Assembly: GCA_002700285.1 (NCBI GenBank)
Contig: PACT01000015.1
Span: forward strand, 1 to 49,770
Length of the DNA stretch: 49,770 nucleotides
Direction: 5' to 3'
DNA from: Crocinitomicaceae bacterium
GTDB lineage: Bacteria > Bacteroidota > Bacteroidia > Flavobacteriales_D > Sanyastnellaceae
The position numbers and the translations under genes were made by a program. Positions 27,371 through 34,639 of the stretch are shown here, one piece after another. The notes under the pieces were generated by a model that saw only the letters and a list, made by a program, of their open reading frames with translations, did no database searches and had not been told where the DNA came from. Position 1 is the first letter of the stretch, and the number at the start of each line of letters is the position of its first letter.

Positions 27371-28441
27371 TTAATTATTCCTGTTTACACAGTTTAAATC
27401 TTCGAAAGCTTTTCGCAAACGCGTCACAAAAGTCTTCTCCCCTTCTCTTAACCAAACCCTAGGGTCGTAGTACTTTTTATTTGGTTTCCCGTCCCCTTCA
27501 GGATTGCCAATTTGGGCCTTTAAATAATCAGATTTAGACGCAACATAATCTCTTACACCGCAAAGAAAAGCCCATTGCATGTCCGTGTCGATATTCATTT
27601 TAACAACTCCGTAACCTATTGCTTCCCTTATCTCATCAATAGATGACCCACTGCCGCCATGGAAAACAAAATCAACAGGACTGTGCCCCAAACTGTTTTT
27701 ATCAGAAATGTACTTTTGGCAATTTTGCAAAATCACGGGACGTAATTCTACGTTACCCGGTTTATAAACACCGTGTACATTTCCAAAAGCAGCGGCTACA
27801 GTAAATTGATTGCTGATTTCGGAAAGCTGATCAAAGGCGAACGATACTTCCTCTGGCTGTGTATATAAGCGTGCACTGTCTATATCAGTATTGTCAACAC
27901 CGTCTTCCTCACCTCCCGTGACACCCAATTCAATTTCAAGATACATCCCCATAGGAGATATTTTCGAGAGATAATCTTTGCAAGTAAGAATGTTCTCTTC
28001 GACTGGCTCTTCACTTAAGTCAATCATATGTGAGCTGTATAAAGGCCTGCCTGTTTCCTTAAAATGCTTTTCACTTGCAGCAATCAGTCCATCAATCCAA
28101 GGCAGTAGCTTTCTTGAACAATGATCTGTATGAAGAATCACAGGAACGCCATATGCTTTTGCAAGCGCATGGATATGTAGTGCACCGGCCACAGATCCCA
28201 GAACGGCTTTCTCATGAGCATCCATCTTGAGACCTTTTCCAGCATTAAAAACTGCCCCACCATTCGAAAACTGAATAATTACGGGCGAATTCAACTCTGC
28301 CGCAGTTTCTAAAACAGCGTTAATTGAACTTGATCCAATGACATTTACAGCGGGCAAAGCATAACCTCTTGCTTTTGCATCATCAAAGACTGCTTGTACT
28401 TCATGACCGAACAGAACACCTGCAGGAAATCGTTGTGACAT
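27371..28441 (-). CDS. fbaA: Class II fructose-bisphosphate aldolase
   Basis: A zinc-dependent aldolase of glycolysis and gluconeogenesis, 356 residues (E. coli FbaA 359). Visible motifs are LPAVNVIGSSSINAVLE near the start, the zinc-binding HTDHC, LGVTGGEEDGVDNT, AAFGNVHGVYKPGNV and VFHGGSGSS. The ATG at 28441 (MSQRFPAGVLFG) is chosen over an in-frame start at 28495, because a TATTTTTG -7 box lies between the two (28457-28464) and the family begins at this point. Two copies of a 12-nt direct repeat lie upstream of the promoter. Confidence 0.96.
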   Translation of the reverse strand: MSQRFPAGVLFGHEVQAVFDDAKARGYALPAVNVIGSSSINAVLETAAELNSPVIIQFSNGGAVFNAGKGLKMDAHEKAVLGSVAGALHIHALAKAYGVPVILHTDHCSRKLLPWIDGLIAASEKHFKETGRPLYSSHMIDLSEEPVEENILTCKDYLSKISPMGMYLEIELGVTGGEEDGVDNTDIDSARLYTQPEEVSFAFDQLSEISNQFTVAAAFGNVHGVYKPGNVELRPVILQNCQKYISDKNSLGHSPVDFVFHGGSGSSIDEIREAIGYGVVKMNIDTDMQWAFLCGVRDYVASKSDYLKAQIGNPEGDGKPNKKYYDPRVWLREGEKTFVTRLRKAFEDLNCVNRNN

Positions 28442-28456
28442 ATTTATTTTTTTAGT

Positions 28457-28464
28457 CAAAAATA
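28457..28464 (-). promoter_or_regulatory. -7 promoter box of fbaA
   Basis: TATTTTTG on the minus strand matches TAnnTTTG and lies 15 nt before the ATG at 28441. A TTTTG stretch about 15 nt further upstream could be the -33 element, though the spacing is short. Confidence 0.5.
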
Positions 28465-28489
28465 CCGAGATATTTAATACAAAAGGCGA

Positions 28490-28517
28490 AATCACACCTT
28501 AGGTTAATCACACCTTA
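28490..28517. repeat. 12-nt direct repeat upstream of fbaA
   Basis: The sequence aatcacacctta occurs at 28490-28501 and 28506-28517, a 16-nt period, just upstream of the fbaA promoter. It is a candidate regulator-binding site. Confidence 0.4.
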
Positions 28518-28610
28518 TTAACGATGTGAGCTAAGGTGGCTATCTTTTTATGCATGATTGCAATAAAAGCCTAAAAAACAATTAAGTCTTATAAAGATAT
28601 GTTATTATAA

Positions 28611-29144
28611 TTATTTTTCTAATCCTGCTGCATCCATTTGAAATTGATGCACTAATTCTTCTGGGGATTTGCCTAAATGTCTCAACGACAAAGCGGCAAG
28701 TTTGGCTTCATTTGATTCCGGATGTAAATCAATGACGCCAGTGTAGAATTTTTCGGCCATCTCGTGATCTCCAAGTTCAGTTTCATATAAATATGCAATT
28801 AAAAAAGCACATAAAGATCTGTTCTCATAAGTAGGATAGCCATCATGAATGTTTTGCAGCAAACGTATGGCATCATGGAATTTCCCTGCCCCTCTCAAAA
28901 GATCTGCCCTTCTGACTAGATACTCAGCCACAATGGAATCGGTCGGGCAGGCATTCGCAAAATCCGCATATGCCTTCATCAGTTGACTTGCATCATACGC
29001 CTCAAGAGAAACATGATTGGCAACTTCCAATTCAAGAGACTCAACCTGCGCTTTTAAATCGTCACATGAACTGAGTTGATCTGCACCACCTTCGGCACAA
29101 CCAATAAGAAGTAGAAATAAAACTGAGATCCTAAACCACATCAT
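28611..29144 (-). CDS. TPR-containing lipoprotein
   Basis: A 177-residue protein with a lipoprotein signal (FLLLIGC, Cys16), a short coiled-coil-like stretch (LKAQVESLELEV, ~28-40) and about three TPR-like helical pairs (~50-165: AYADFANACP, VRRADLLRGAGKFHDAI, AFLIAYLYETELGDHEMAEKFY). It resembles small tetratricopeptide proteins of the Bacteroidota envelope; the partner is unknown. Its ATG overlaps the def stop codon as ATGA, so the two are translationally coupled; a second Met follows immediately. Confidence 0.8.
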   Translation of the reverse strand: MMWFRISVLFLLLIGCAEGGADQLSSCDDLKAQVESLELEVANHVSLEAYDASQLMKAYADFANACPTDSIVAEYLVRRADLLRGAGKFHDAIRLLQNIHDGYPTYENRSLCAFLIAYLYETELGDHEMAEKFYTGVIDLHPESNEAKLAALSLRHLGKSPEELVHQFQMDAAGLEK

Positions 29145-29707
29145 CTTACTTTTCCTTTAGGTAAACGCATTTTATAAGCTACGCTGACTTTGCCTAAACC
29201 GACATCTCGTAATTTACCGTGCAACAACCTTCTCTTGACAGCAGAAATATGATCCGTAATGAGGATTCCATCGAGATGATCGTACTCGTGTTGAACGATG
29301 CGTGCTGCAATGCCAGACAAATGTTCTTCCTTCAATTCCCAATCTTCATTAAAATATTCAACTTTAATCTTGTTGGGTCTAGAGACACTCTCTCTGACTC
29401 CAGGAATGGACAAACATCCCTCTTCCATTAAAGAATGATCGCTTGAAGACTCAAAAATGATGGGATTGATCATGACTCTCTTAAAACCATTACACACCTC
29501 ATCATCCTCACCAAATGGCGTTCCATCTACGACAAACATCCGAATAGACTCACCTACTTGAGGAGCCGCAATCCCCACTCCTTCAGCGCTATACATCGTT
29601 TCCCACATGTCATTAATGAGCGTTTCAAGATCTTTATGACCTTTTTCAATTTCCTGGGCCTCTGCTTTTAAAACAGGATCGCCAAAAGCAACTACTTGTT
29701 TTACCAT
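29141..29707 (-). CDS. def: Peptide deformylase
   Basis: Removes the formyl group from the N-terminal methionine of new proteins. The 188-residue protein has all three family motifs: GVGIAAPQVG, EGCLSIPG (metal Cys) and QHEYDHLDG (metal His residues with the catalytic Glu). It is preceded by a TAAATTTG box 4 nt before the ATG, and it faces ribB with only 31 nt between the start codons. The TPR lipoprotein gene is coupled downstream. Confidence 0.96.
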   Translation of the reverse strand: MVKQVVAFGDPVLKAEAQEIEKGHKDLETLINDMWETMYSAEGVGIAAPQVGESIRMFVVDGTPFGEDDEVCNGFKRVMINPIIFESSSDHSLMEEGCLSIPGVRESVSRPNKIKVEYFNEDWELKEEHLSGIAARIVQHEYDHLDGILITDHISAVKRRLLHGKLRDVGLGKVSVAYKMRLPKGKVR

Positions 29708-29711
29708 TTTA

Positions 29712-29719
29712 CAAATTTA
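29712..29719 (-). promoter_or_regulatory. -7 promoter box of def, 4 nt before ATG
   Basis: TAAATTTG on the minus strand; four bases precede the def ATG. TTG triplets at about 16 and 23 nt upstream could be the -33 element. The box lies 7 nt from the ribB -7 box on the other strand. Confidence 0.65.
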
Positions 29720-29726
29720 GCTATGC

Positions 29727-29734
29727 TACCTTTG
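29727..29734 (+). promoter_or_regulatory. -7 promoter box of ribB, 4 nt before ATG
   Basis: TACCTTTG on the plus strand, followed by ccaa and the ribB ATG. Divergent with the def box in a 31-nt intergenic region, so the two promoters must overlap. Confidence 0.65.
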
Positions 29735-29738
29735 CCAA

Positions 29739-30860
29739 ATGCCAATTTTAGATTCTATTCCTGAAGCAATTGAAATTATTCGTTCTGGGGGAGTAATTAT
29801 TGTCGTTGATGATGAAGACCGAGAGAACGAAGGAGACTTCCTAACAGCGGCGCGCAATGTCACTCCTGATATAATTAATTTCATGGCCACCCATGGCAGA
29901 GGACTTATTTGTGCACCTCTTATAGAGAGTCGATGCGATGCATTGGACCTCGAGCTGATGGTGACTTCAAATAACGCAGCATATGAAACGCCATTTACAG
30001 TTTCTGTTGATCTTATAGGTGATGGATGTACAACAGGCATTTCTGCAAGCGACAGATCAAAAACAATTAAAGCACTCATTGACCCAGCTACAAAACCAGA
30101 CGTGCTTGGAAAGCCAGGACATATTTTCCCACTTAGAGCAAAAGCTGGAGGAGTTCTAAGAAGAAATGGACACACAGAGGCTGCCATAGACTTTGCAAGA
30201 CTGGCAGGATTTGAACCAGCAGGGGTTATCGTTGAAATACTTAATGATAACGGAACAATGGCACGTCTTCCTGAGCTTAGGAAATTGGCGGACAAACACA
30301 ACATGAAACTTGTTTCTATCGCAGATCTAATTTCTTATAGATTAGAAAACGAAACACTTATAGAGAGAACAGCCGAAGTTAAATTGAACACTGAGTTTGG
30401 GCCTTTTGTTGCAATCTCATACAAGCAGCTCACTGACGATGTTGAGCACCTGGCACTCATTAAAGGATCATGGGACACACAAGACGCCGTCCCCGTCAGA
30501 GTACATGCATCAAGCATGATAGGTGATGTGTTCCACGTGTCGGATTTGGGGAAGGGGCCACAGCTACATGCTGCAATGTCAAAAATCGAAGAAATAGGAT
30601 TTGGCGCAATCGTTTTCATCAACAAACTGCATCAAGGAGGTGGCTTTGCTGAAGAATTGTTGGCTTATGCAAAATACAGTAAAAAACAAGAAAAGTCTGG
30701 GGTCTTCCATCCCTTTGACTCAAAAGACTATGGAATAGGCGCTCAAATAGTGAGAGATTTAGGAGTCAGAAACATTAATTTACTTTCTGATTCACCTAAG
30801 AAATCTGGAGATATCGGATACGGTCTTCAAATAATCAGCCACACTTCACTGGCCAAATAA
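29739..30860 (+). CDS. ribB: 3,4-dihydroxy-2-butanone 4-phosphate synthase with a degenerate GTP cyclohydrolase II domain
   Basis: A 373-residue fusion. Residues 1-~203 form an intact RibB domain with the acidic metal site (DDEDRENEGDF, 24-34), the THGRG motif and GHTEAA(I)D; it makes the four-carbon unit of riboflavin from ribulose 5-phosphate. Residues ~205-373 have the RibA fold (RVHASSMIGDVF, NINLLSDSPKK). The three zinc cysteines are replaced by Ser259, Leu270 and Lys272, and the catalytic RQEGRG motif is NKLHQG, so GTP cyclohydrolase activity is not expected. This corresponds to the RibBX-type arrangement. The working RibA is encoded at 23158-23754. The start is leaderless-like. Confidence 0.93.
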   Translation: MPILDSIPEAIEIIRSGGVIIVVDDEDRENEGDFLTAARNVTPDIINFMATHGRGLICAPLIESRCDALDLELMVTSNNAAYETPFTVSVDLIGDGCTTGISASDRSKTIKALIDPATKPDVLGKPGHIFPLRAKAGGVLRRNGHTEAAIDFARLAGFEPAGVIVEILNDNGTMARLPELRKLADKHNMKLVSIADLISYRLENETLIERTAEVKLNTEFGPFVAISYKQLTDDVEHLALIKGSWDTQDAVPVRVHASSMIGDVFHVSDLGKGPQLHAAMSKIEEIGFGAIVFINKLHQGGGFAEELLAYAKYSKKQEKSGVFHPFDSKDYGIGAQIVRDLGVRNINLLSDSPKKSGDIGYGLQIISHTSLAK

Positions 30861-30882
30861 GTATTTGCATTCATTTAAGCAG

Positions 30883-30909
30883 TAAAAAGCCCACCTAAAT
30901 AGGCAGGCT
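30883..30909 (-). terminator. Probable terminator of rpmE2
   Basis: An 8-bp stem (30888-30895 with 30902-30909, two G-T pairs when read on the minus strand) with a 6-nt loop is followed on the minus strand by five T. On the plus strand it may also serve ribB. Confidence 0.5.
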
Positions 30910-30935
30910 TATTAATGTTGACTAAGAATCGTAGT

Positions 30936-31241
30936 CTATGACTCTGTCGTTTCTTCAGTTGCTGATGAGTCAGAAGACTCCTTAGTGTCTTTCTTGAATT
31001 TTCCGTACTTCTGACGGAACTTATCTATTCGACCAGCAGTATCCACAAATTGGGCCTTGCCTGTATAAAAAGGGTGTGACTTAGAACTTACCTCCACTTT
31101 GATAAGGGGGTAATCATTTCCGTCTTCCCACTTAATGGTTTCTTTTGTATTTGCAGTAGAGCGGCTCAGAAAAGCAAACTCATTACTCATATCTTTAAAA
31201 ACAACGGTGCGATACCCTTCTGGGTGAATTCCTTTTTTCAT
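30936..31241 (-). CDS. rpmE2: 50S ribosomal protein L31, type B
   Basis: A 101-residue ribosomal protein of the zinc-free type [20 protein letters not shown], then [10 protein letters not shown] and [11 protein letters not shown], without the CxxC pairs of type A. A Ser/Thr/Glu-rich tail of about 17 residues ([13 protein letters not shown]) extends past the usual end. A TATCTTTG -7 box lies 17 nt before the ATG. Confidence 0.95.
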   Translation of the reverse strand: MKKGIHPEGYRTVVFKDMSNEFAFLSRSTANTKETIKWEDGNDYPLIKVEVSSKSHPFYTGKAQFVDTAGRIDKFRQKYGKFKKDTKESSDSSATEETTES

Positions 31242-31258
31242 CTCTCAAAATTGGACGG

Positions 31259-31266
31259 CAAAGATA
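31259..31266 (-). promoter_or_regulatory. -7 promoter box of rpmE2
   Basis: TATCTTTG on the minus strand, 17 nt upstream of the ATG at 31241; a normal short leader. Confidence 0.55.
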
Positions 31267-31344
31267 AGCATAATGTGTGTGCAACACATTCTTTGATGTA
31301 TAAATTTTATGATAACTGAAAAATTTTATAAAAAAACCTAATAT

Positions 31345-31470
31345 AGCTTTGTATGTTAATCCTTTTTGATATATTTGAATTGAATTTAAGTGAGTTTAGC
31401 TTTGCGCTAAACATCAAGTGATAATTTGGTTAAGTTGGTCCCGCATTGAAACGTCAGTGCGGGATTTTCT
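31345..31470 (+). ncRNA. Candidate small RNA with two hairpins
   Basis: In the 339-nt gap between rpmE2 and a secreted-protein gene, a TAGCTTTG box (31345-31352) is followed by a perfect 7-bp hairpin (31394-31400 with 31406-31412). A second 9-bp GC-rich hairpin (31440-31448 with 31455-31463, one G-T pair) is followed by a T-rich tail, as in a rho-independent terminator. Together these would delimit a transcript of about 115 nt. No known family is recognised; the second hairpin could instead simply be a terminator of unrelated transcription. Confidence 0.3.
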
Positions 31471-31580
31471 TTGCAAAAGAATTTCTCACACACTTTTCGC
31501 ACATTGTGTGTTCATAAATTTCAGAGACAATCTCTTGACATCGTTTGTTATAACCACGACTTTAGCTGAGTACAAATTCG

Positions 31581-32771
31581 ATGTTAGTTAAAATCAGCAC
31601 AATATTGTTTTCAATTTTCCTGGCACTTGTGTGTGGGCTAGCAAACGACCCCGGGTTTGTTCATGAGGTCAGTTCTTCCAAAACAATTTGCCAAGGGATA
31701 GAGACACCGTATTCCGTGAGAATACAATCTGAAGAAATCAACGGTCTCGTGCAGCTAGAATTTAAGATCCCTGAAGGCCTTCACACCCAAGTCGTGAATA
31801 GTCAAAACAGCAAGATTTCATATCACACAAACGCCGTATCTCTCCTATGGGATAATTTGGAAGAGAAAGAAATAAATATTGAGCTTGTGTTCACATCTAA
31901 CATCGATTTTGAGCAAGGTGAAATTACCCCTATCCTGTCATATCTTAAAAATGGTCAACGCATCGATGCAAATCTTGACAAAACAACACTACACAATTTA
32001 ACATCCAGAACAATTTTGGACCAAACTACCAGCCAAACCATGGGCATTAGCTGCATAAGACATCTGACTGATGAAGGTGAGGGTGTCACACGAATCGACC
32101 TTGTGATTGATGGTGAAGGTTTTGACGGATTCCTGAAAATAAACGAAGAAACACCGAACAACTGTATTGTTGAAATTATTGACTCGGAACTTTCCCTTTC
32201 TCAAATAGAAAATGGATTTATAAATTTCATATGGTTTGATGCAAAGTCACCCTTACCTATCACAGTGACGTACAAATTGTTGGGGTGCTCGCACACATCA
32301 ACTATGAACATTAAAGGCAAAATTGAGTATGCGTTTGGAAACTCAGGATTTTCTCAAGATATTGCCAACTATAATGCTGATTTCGAGACGAATGAAGCCA
32401 TGATAAATTCGGACCAAATCACTGAAATTAGCGAACTTGAAAAAGTGAACAATACCAGTACAAATAACGCATTAATTCCAGACAATGGGGTTTCTTTCAG
32501 AGTCCAGCTCATGGCTGGACACAATGATGTCACTCAATCTTGGATAACCTATAAGTACAATTTCACCGGCAGATCAGACACTGAAATGCACGAAGGGTGG
32601 GTCAAGTACACGACAGGGTCATATCAAGATTATCAGTTAGCGCGCAACGAGCGAGAAAGCATAAACAAAGTTCACAATTTCCCAGAGCCATTCGTGACCG
32701 CCTATTACTTAGGAGAGCGAATTACTGTAGGAGAAGCATTGATTATTTCACAACAAGATTGGATTCAATAA
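31581..32771 (+). CDS. Secreted protein with SPOR-like C-terminal domain
   Basis: A 396-residue protein with a signal peptide (MLVKISTILFSIFLALVCGLA). The middle (~30-280) is beta-rich without recognised motifs. The last ~95 residues look like a SPOR domain: FRVQLMAG start, HEGWVKYTTGSYQDYQLARNER and FVTAYYLGERITVGEAL. SPOR domains bind denuded septal peptidoglycan. Its stop codon overlaps the ATG of the Xer recombinase gene (TAATG), which predicts translational coupling. Confidence 0.75.
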   Translation: MLVKISTILFSIFLALVCGLANDPGFVHEVSSSKTICQGIETPYSVRIQSEEINGLVQLEFKIPEGLHTQVVNSQNSKISYHTNAVSLLWDNLEEKEINIELVFTSNIDFEQGEITPILSYLKNGQRIDANLDKTTLHNLTSRTILDQTTSQTMGISCIRHLTDEGEGVTRIDLVIDGEGFDGFLKINEETPNNCIVEIIDSELSLSQIENGFINFIWFDAKSPLPITVTYKLLGCSHTSTMNIKGKIEYAFGNSGFSQDIANYNADFETNEAMINSDQITEISELEKVNNTSTNNALIPDNGVSFRVQLMAGHNDVTQSWITYKYNFTGRSDTEMHEGWVKYTTGSYQDYQLARNERESINKVHNFPEPFVTAYYLGERITVGEALIISQQDWIQ

Positions 32772-33739
32772 TGGCAACAATTCACACAGACTGGAAGTCC
32801 GCAATTAAGGGATATGAAGAGTACTTAGCTTTAGAAAGAGGGCTTAGTGAGAATTCTATTTTGGCGTATATACGTGACATTAAACAATTTGCGAAAATCA
32901 TTGAAAAGGAAGACGGAGTAACCAATCCGTCTAAGATCAACCTGTCAAATGTTGAACACTTTCTTTCAAATCTTTACGACAAGGGAATCGCAAGGAATAG
33001 TCAGGCAAGAAAATTGAGTGGTGTGCGAAGTTTCTGTAAATTTTTAAGCATTGAAGGCGTGATCGATACAAATCCCATCGAACTTATCGAGGGGCCCCGG
33101 CCGCAGAGAAAACTTCCTGATGTACTTACTGTTAATGAGATTGACCGCATCATCGCATCTGTTGACATGAGTCGCCGAGAGGGAGTAAGAAATAAAGCAA
33201 TGCTCGAAGTACTTTACAGTTGTGGACTTCGTGTAAGTGAGCTTATAAATCTCCAAATGTCGCGGATAGATCTAATCGATGGCGTAGTCAAGGTTATTGG
33301 AAAAGGAAACAAAGAAAGAATTATTCCAATAGGACGACAAGCATGCGATTCTATTGATGATTACCTCTCACATTATCGTTCTGCAATCATCCCACTGCCA
33401 GGTCATGAGGATACCATGTTTCTCGGTAGGCAAGGAAGGAAAATGACACGTCAAATGGCGTTCACCATGCTTAAGCGTAGCGTAATAGCAGCAGGCATTC
33501 GTAAAAACGTGAGTCCTCATACATTCCGTCACAGTTTTGCAACACATCTTATTGAAGCTGGTGCCGATCTTAGAGCTGTACAGGAAATGCTGGGGCACGC
33601 TCAAATTACAACGACTGAGATTTACACTCACCTCGATAAAAAATATCTTGAGAACCAAGTTAGTTCGTATCATCCACGCTCCTTAGAGGCTGCGAATCAG
33701 ATATTAAAAAAACCTGAGAACAACAAGTTCCAATATTGA
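32771..33739 (+). CDS. xerD: Site-specific tyrosine recombinase XerC/XerD family
   Basis: A 322-residue recombinase that resolves chromosome dimers. It has the SAM-like N-terminal domain (YEEYLALERGLSENSILAY) and the catalytic domain with Arg in YSCGLRVSEL, Lys in GKGNKERIIP, the HTFRHSFATH motif and the Tyr in TTEIYTHL. The ATG at 32771 is the family start; a longer frame from 32597 lies within the preceding gene. Coupled to the SPOR-like gene upstream. Whether it is the XerC or XerD paralogue cannot be decided here; the length and position favour XerD as named in Bacteroidota. Confidence 0.9.
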   Translation: MATIHTDWKSAIKGYEEYLALERGLSENSILAYIRDIKQFAKIIEKEDGVTNPSKINLSNVEHFLSNLYDKGIARNSQARKLSGVRSFCKFLSIEGVIDTNPIELIEGPRPQRKLPDVLTVNEIDRIIASVDMSRREGVRNKAMLEVLYSCGLRVSELINLQMSRIDLIDGVVKVIGKGNKERIIPIGRQACDSIDDYLSHYRSAIIPLPGHEDTMFLGRQGRKMTRQMAFTMLKRSVIAAGIRKNVSPHTFRHSFATHLIEAGADLRAVQEMLGHAQITTTEIYTHLDKKYLENQVSSYHPRSLEAANQILKKPENNKFQY

Positions 33740-33751
33740 TTAAATCATTGA

Positions 33752-34636
33752 TTAGGTCCAATGTGTTCTTGATGACTTAGGTATTTTTGATACATCCCAT
33801 TGATCAATGGCTTGAGACAACATCTTCTCAGGCAAATCAATTTCTACATCCAACTGACCTAAGAATTTAAGCGCGTCCTGTATTTGATTCGGCGCATCCT
33901 CTATTTGAATCGGAGAGGCGTTCGTTAACTTGCTTAGTTTATCTTTCATAATGTTATAAGCCAAAGGAATATGAGCATATAAAGGAGAACCTAAATTTAG
34001 TGCCTCTTGAAGCAGCAAGTGCCTGGGGGAAGAATCCATCAAATCTGCACCTCGGACGATATTCGTAACACCTTGGTCTGCATCATCAACAACGACCGCA
34101 AGATGATAGGCATAATATCCATCGGACCTTCTGAGTATAAAATCTCCCAATGAAGACTTCAACACGTTTTGATTTCCTTGAACCAAATCATTCCACTTAA
34201 TATTTTCTATGTTGCTTTTTGAGACCTGAAATCGGACTGACTTTCCTTCTTTTTCATGTGGAATGCCATTTCTACAAGTGCCCGGATAGAAATCTAGCCC
34301 CCCAACAGATGCGAGATCCTTTCTGGAGCAGGCACAGCCAAAGGTCATGCCAGAGGCCTTAAGTTTTTGGAGCGCAGAATCATAAAGGTGGTGCCTTTGA
34401 CTTTGGTACTGAACAGCGTTGTCCCAAAACAAGCCGAAACCTTCTAAAGTTCTAAGAATATCGTCAGCAGATCCCTTGACTTCACGTGGAGGATCTAGAT
34501 TCTCTATTCGAACAAGCCAAGTTCCCTGATTTGATTTTGCATCACAATAACTCGCAACTGCTGCAATTAAAGAACCGAAATGAAGATGGCCTGAGGGTGA
34601 AGGCGCAAAACGTCCAATATAGGGTCGTACATCCAA
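33752..34636 (-). CDS. gluQ: Glutamyl-Q tRNA(Asp) synthetase
   Basis: A truncated glutamyl-tRNA synthetase homologue that attaches glutamate to queuosine in tRNA-Asp. The 294-residue protein has GRFAPSPSGHLHFGSLIAA (HIGH-like), the zinc ligands CACSR...YPGTC typical of GluQ, and LVRIENLDPPREV. The KMSKS-like site is KDKLSK. It lacks the anticodon-binding domain. It starts 3 nt after ettA ends. Confidence 0.94.
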   Translation of the reverse strand: MDVRPYIGRFAPSPSGHLHFGSLIAAVASYCDAKSNQGTWLVRIENLDPPREVKGSADDILRTLEGFGLFWDNAVQYQSQRHHLYDSALQKLKASGMTFGCACSRKDLASVGGLDFYPGTCRNGIPHEKEGKSVRFQVSKSNIENIKWNDLVQGNQNVLKSSLGDFILRRSDGYYAYHLAVVVDDADQGVTNIVRGADLMDSSPRHLLLQEALNLGSPLYAHIPLAYNIMKDKLSKLTNASPIQIEDAPNQIQDALKFLGQLDVEIDLPEKMLSQAIDQWDVSKIPKSSRTHWT

Positions 34637-34639
34637 AAC

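Noticed and set aside
29726-30304. Long minus-strand frame opposite ribB
   Set aside because: It is antisense to the well-conserved RibB domain and its translation has no family pattern.
32771-33739. Tyrosine recombinase as a sign of a prophage or integrative element
   Set aside because: The sequence is a housekeeping Xer type, with no phage genes, attachment repeats or tRNA nearby.
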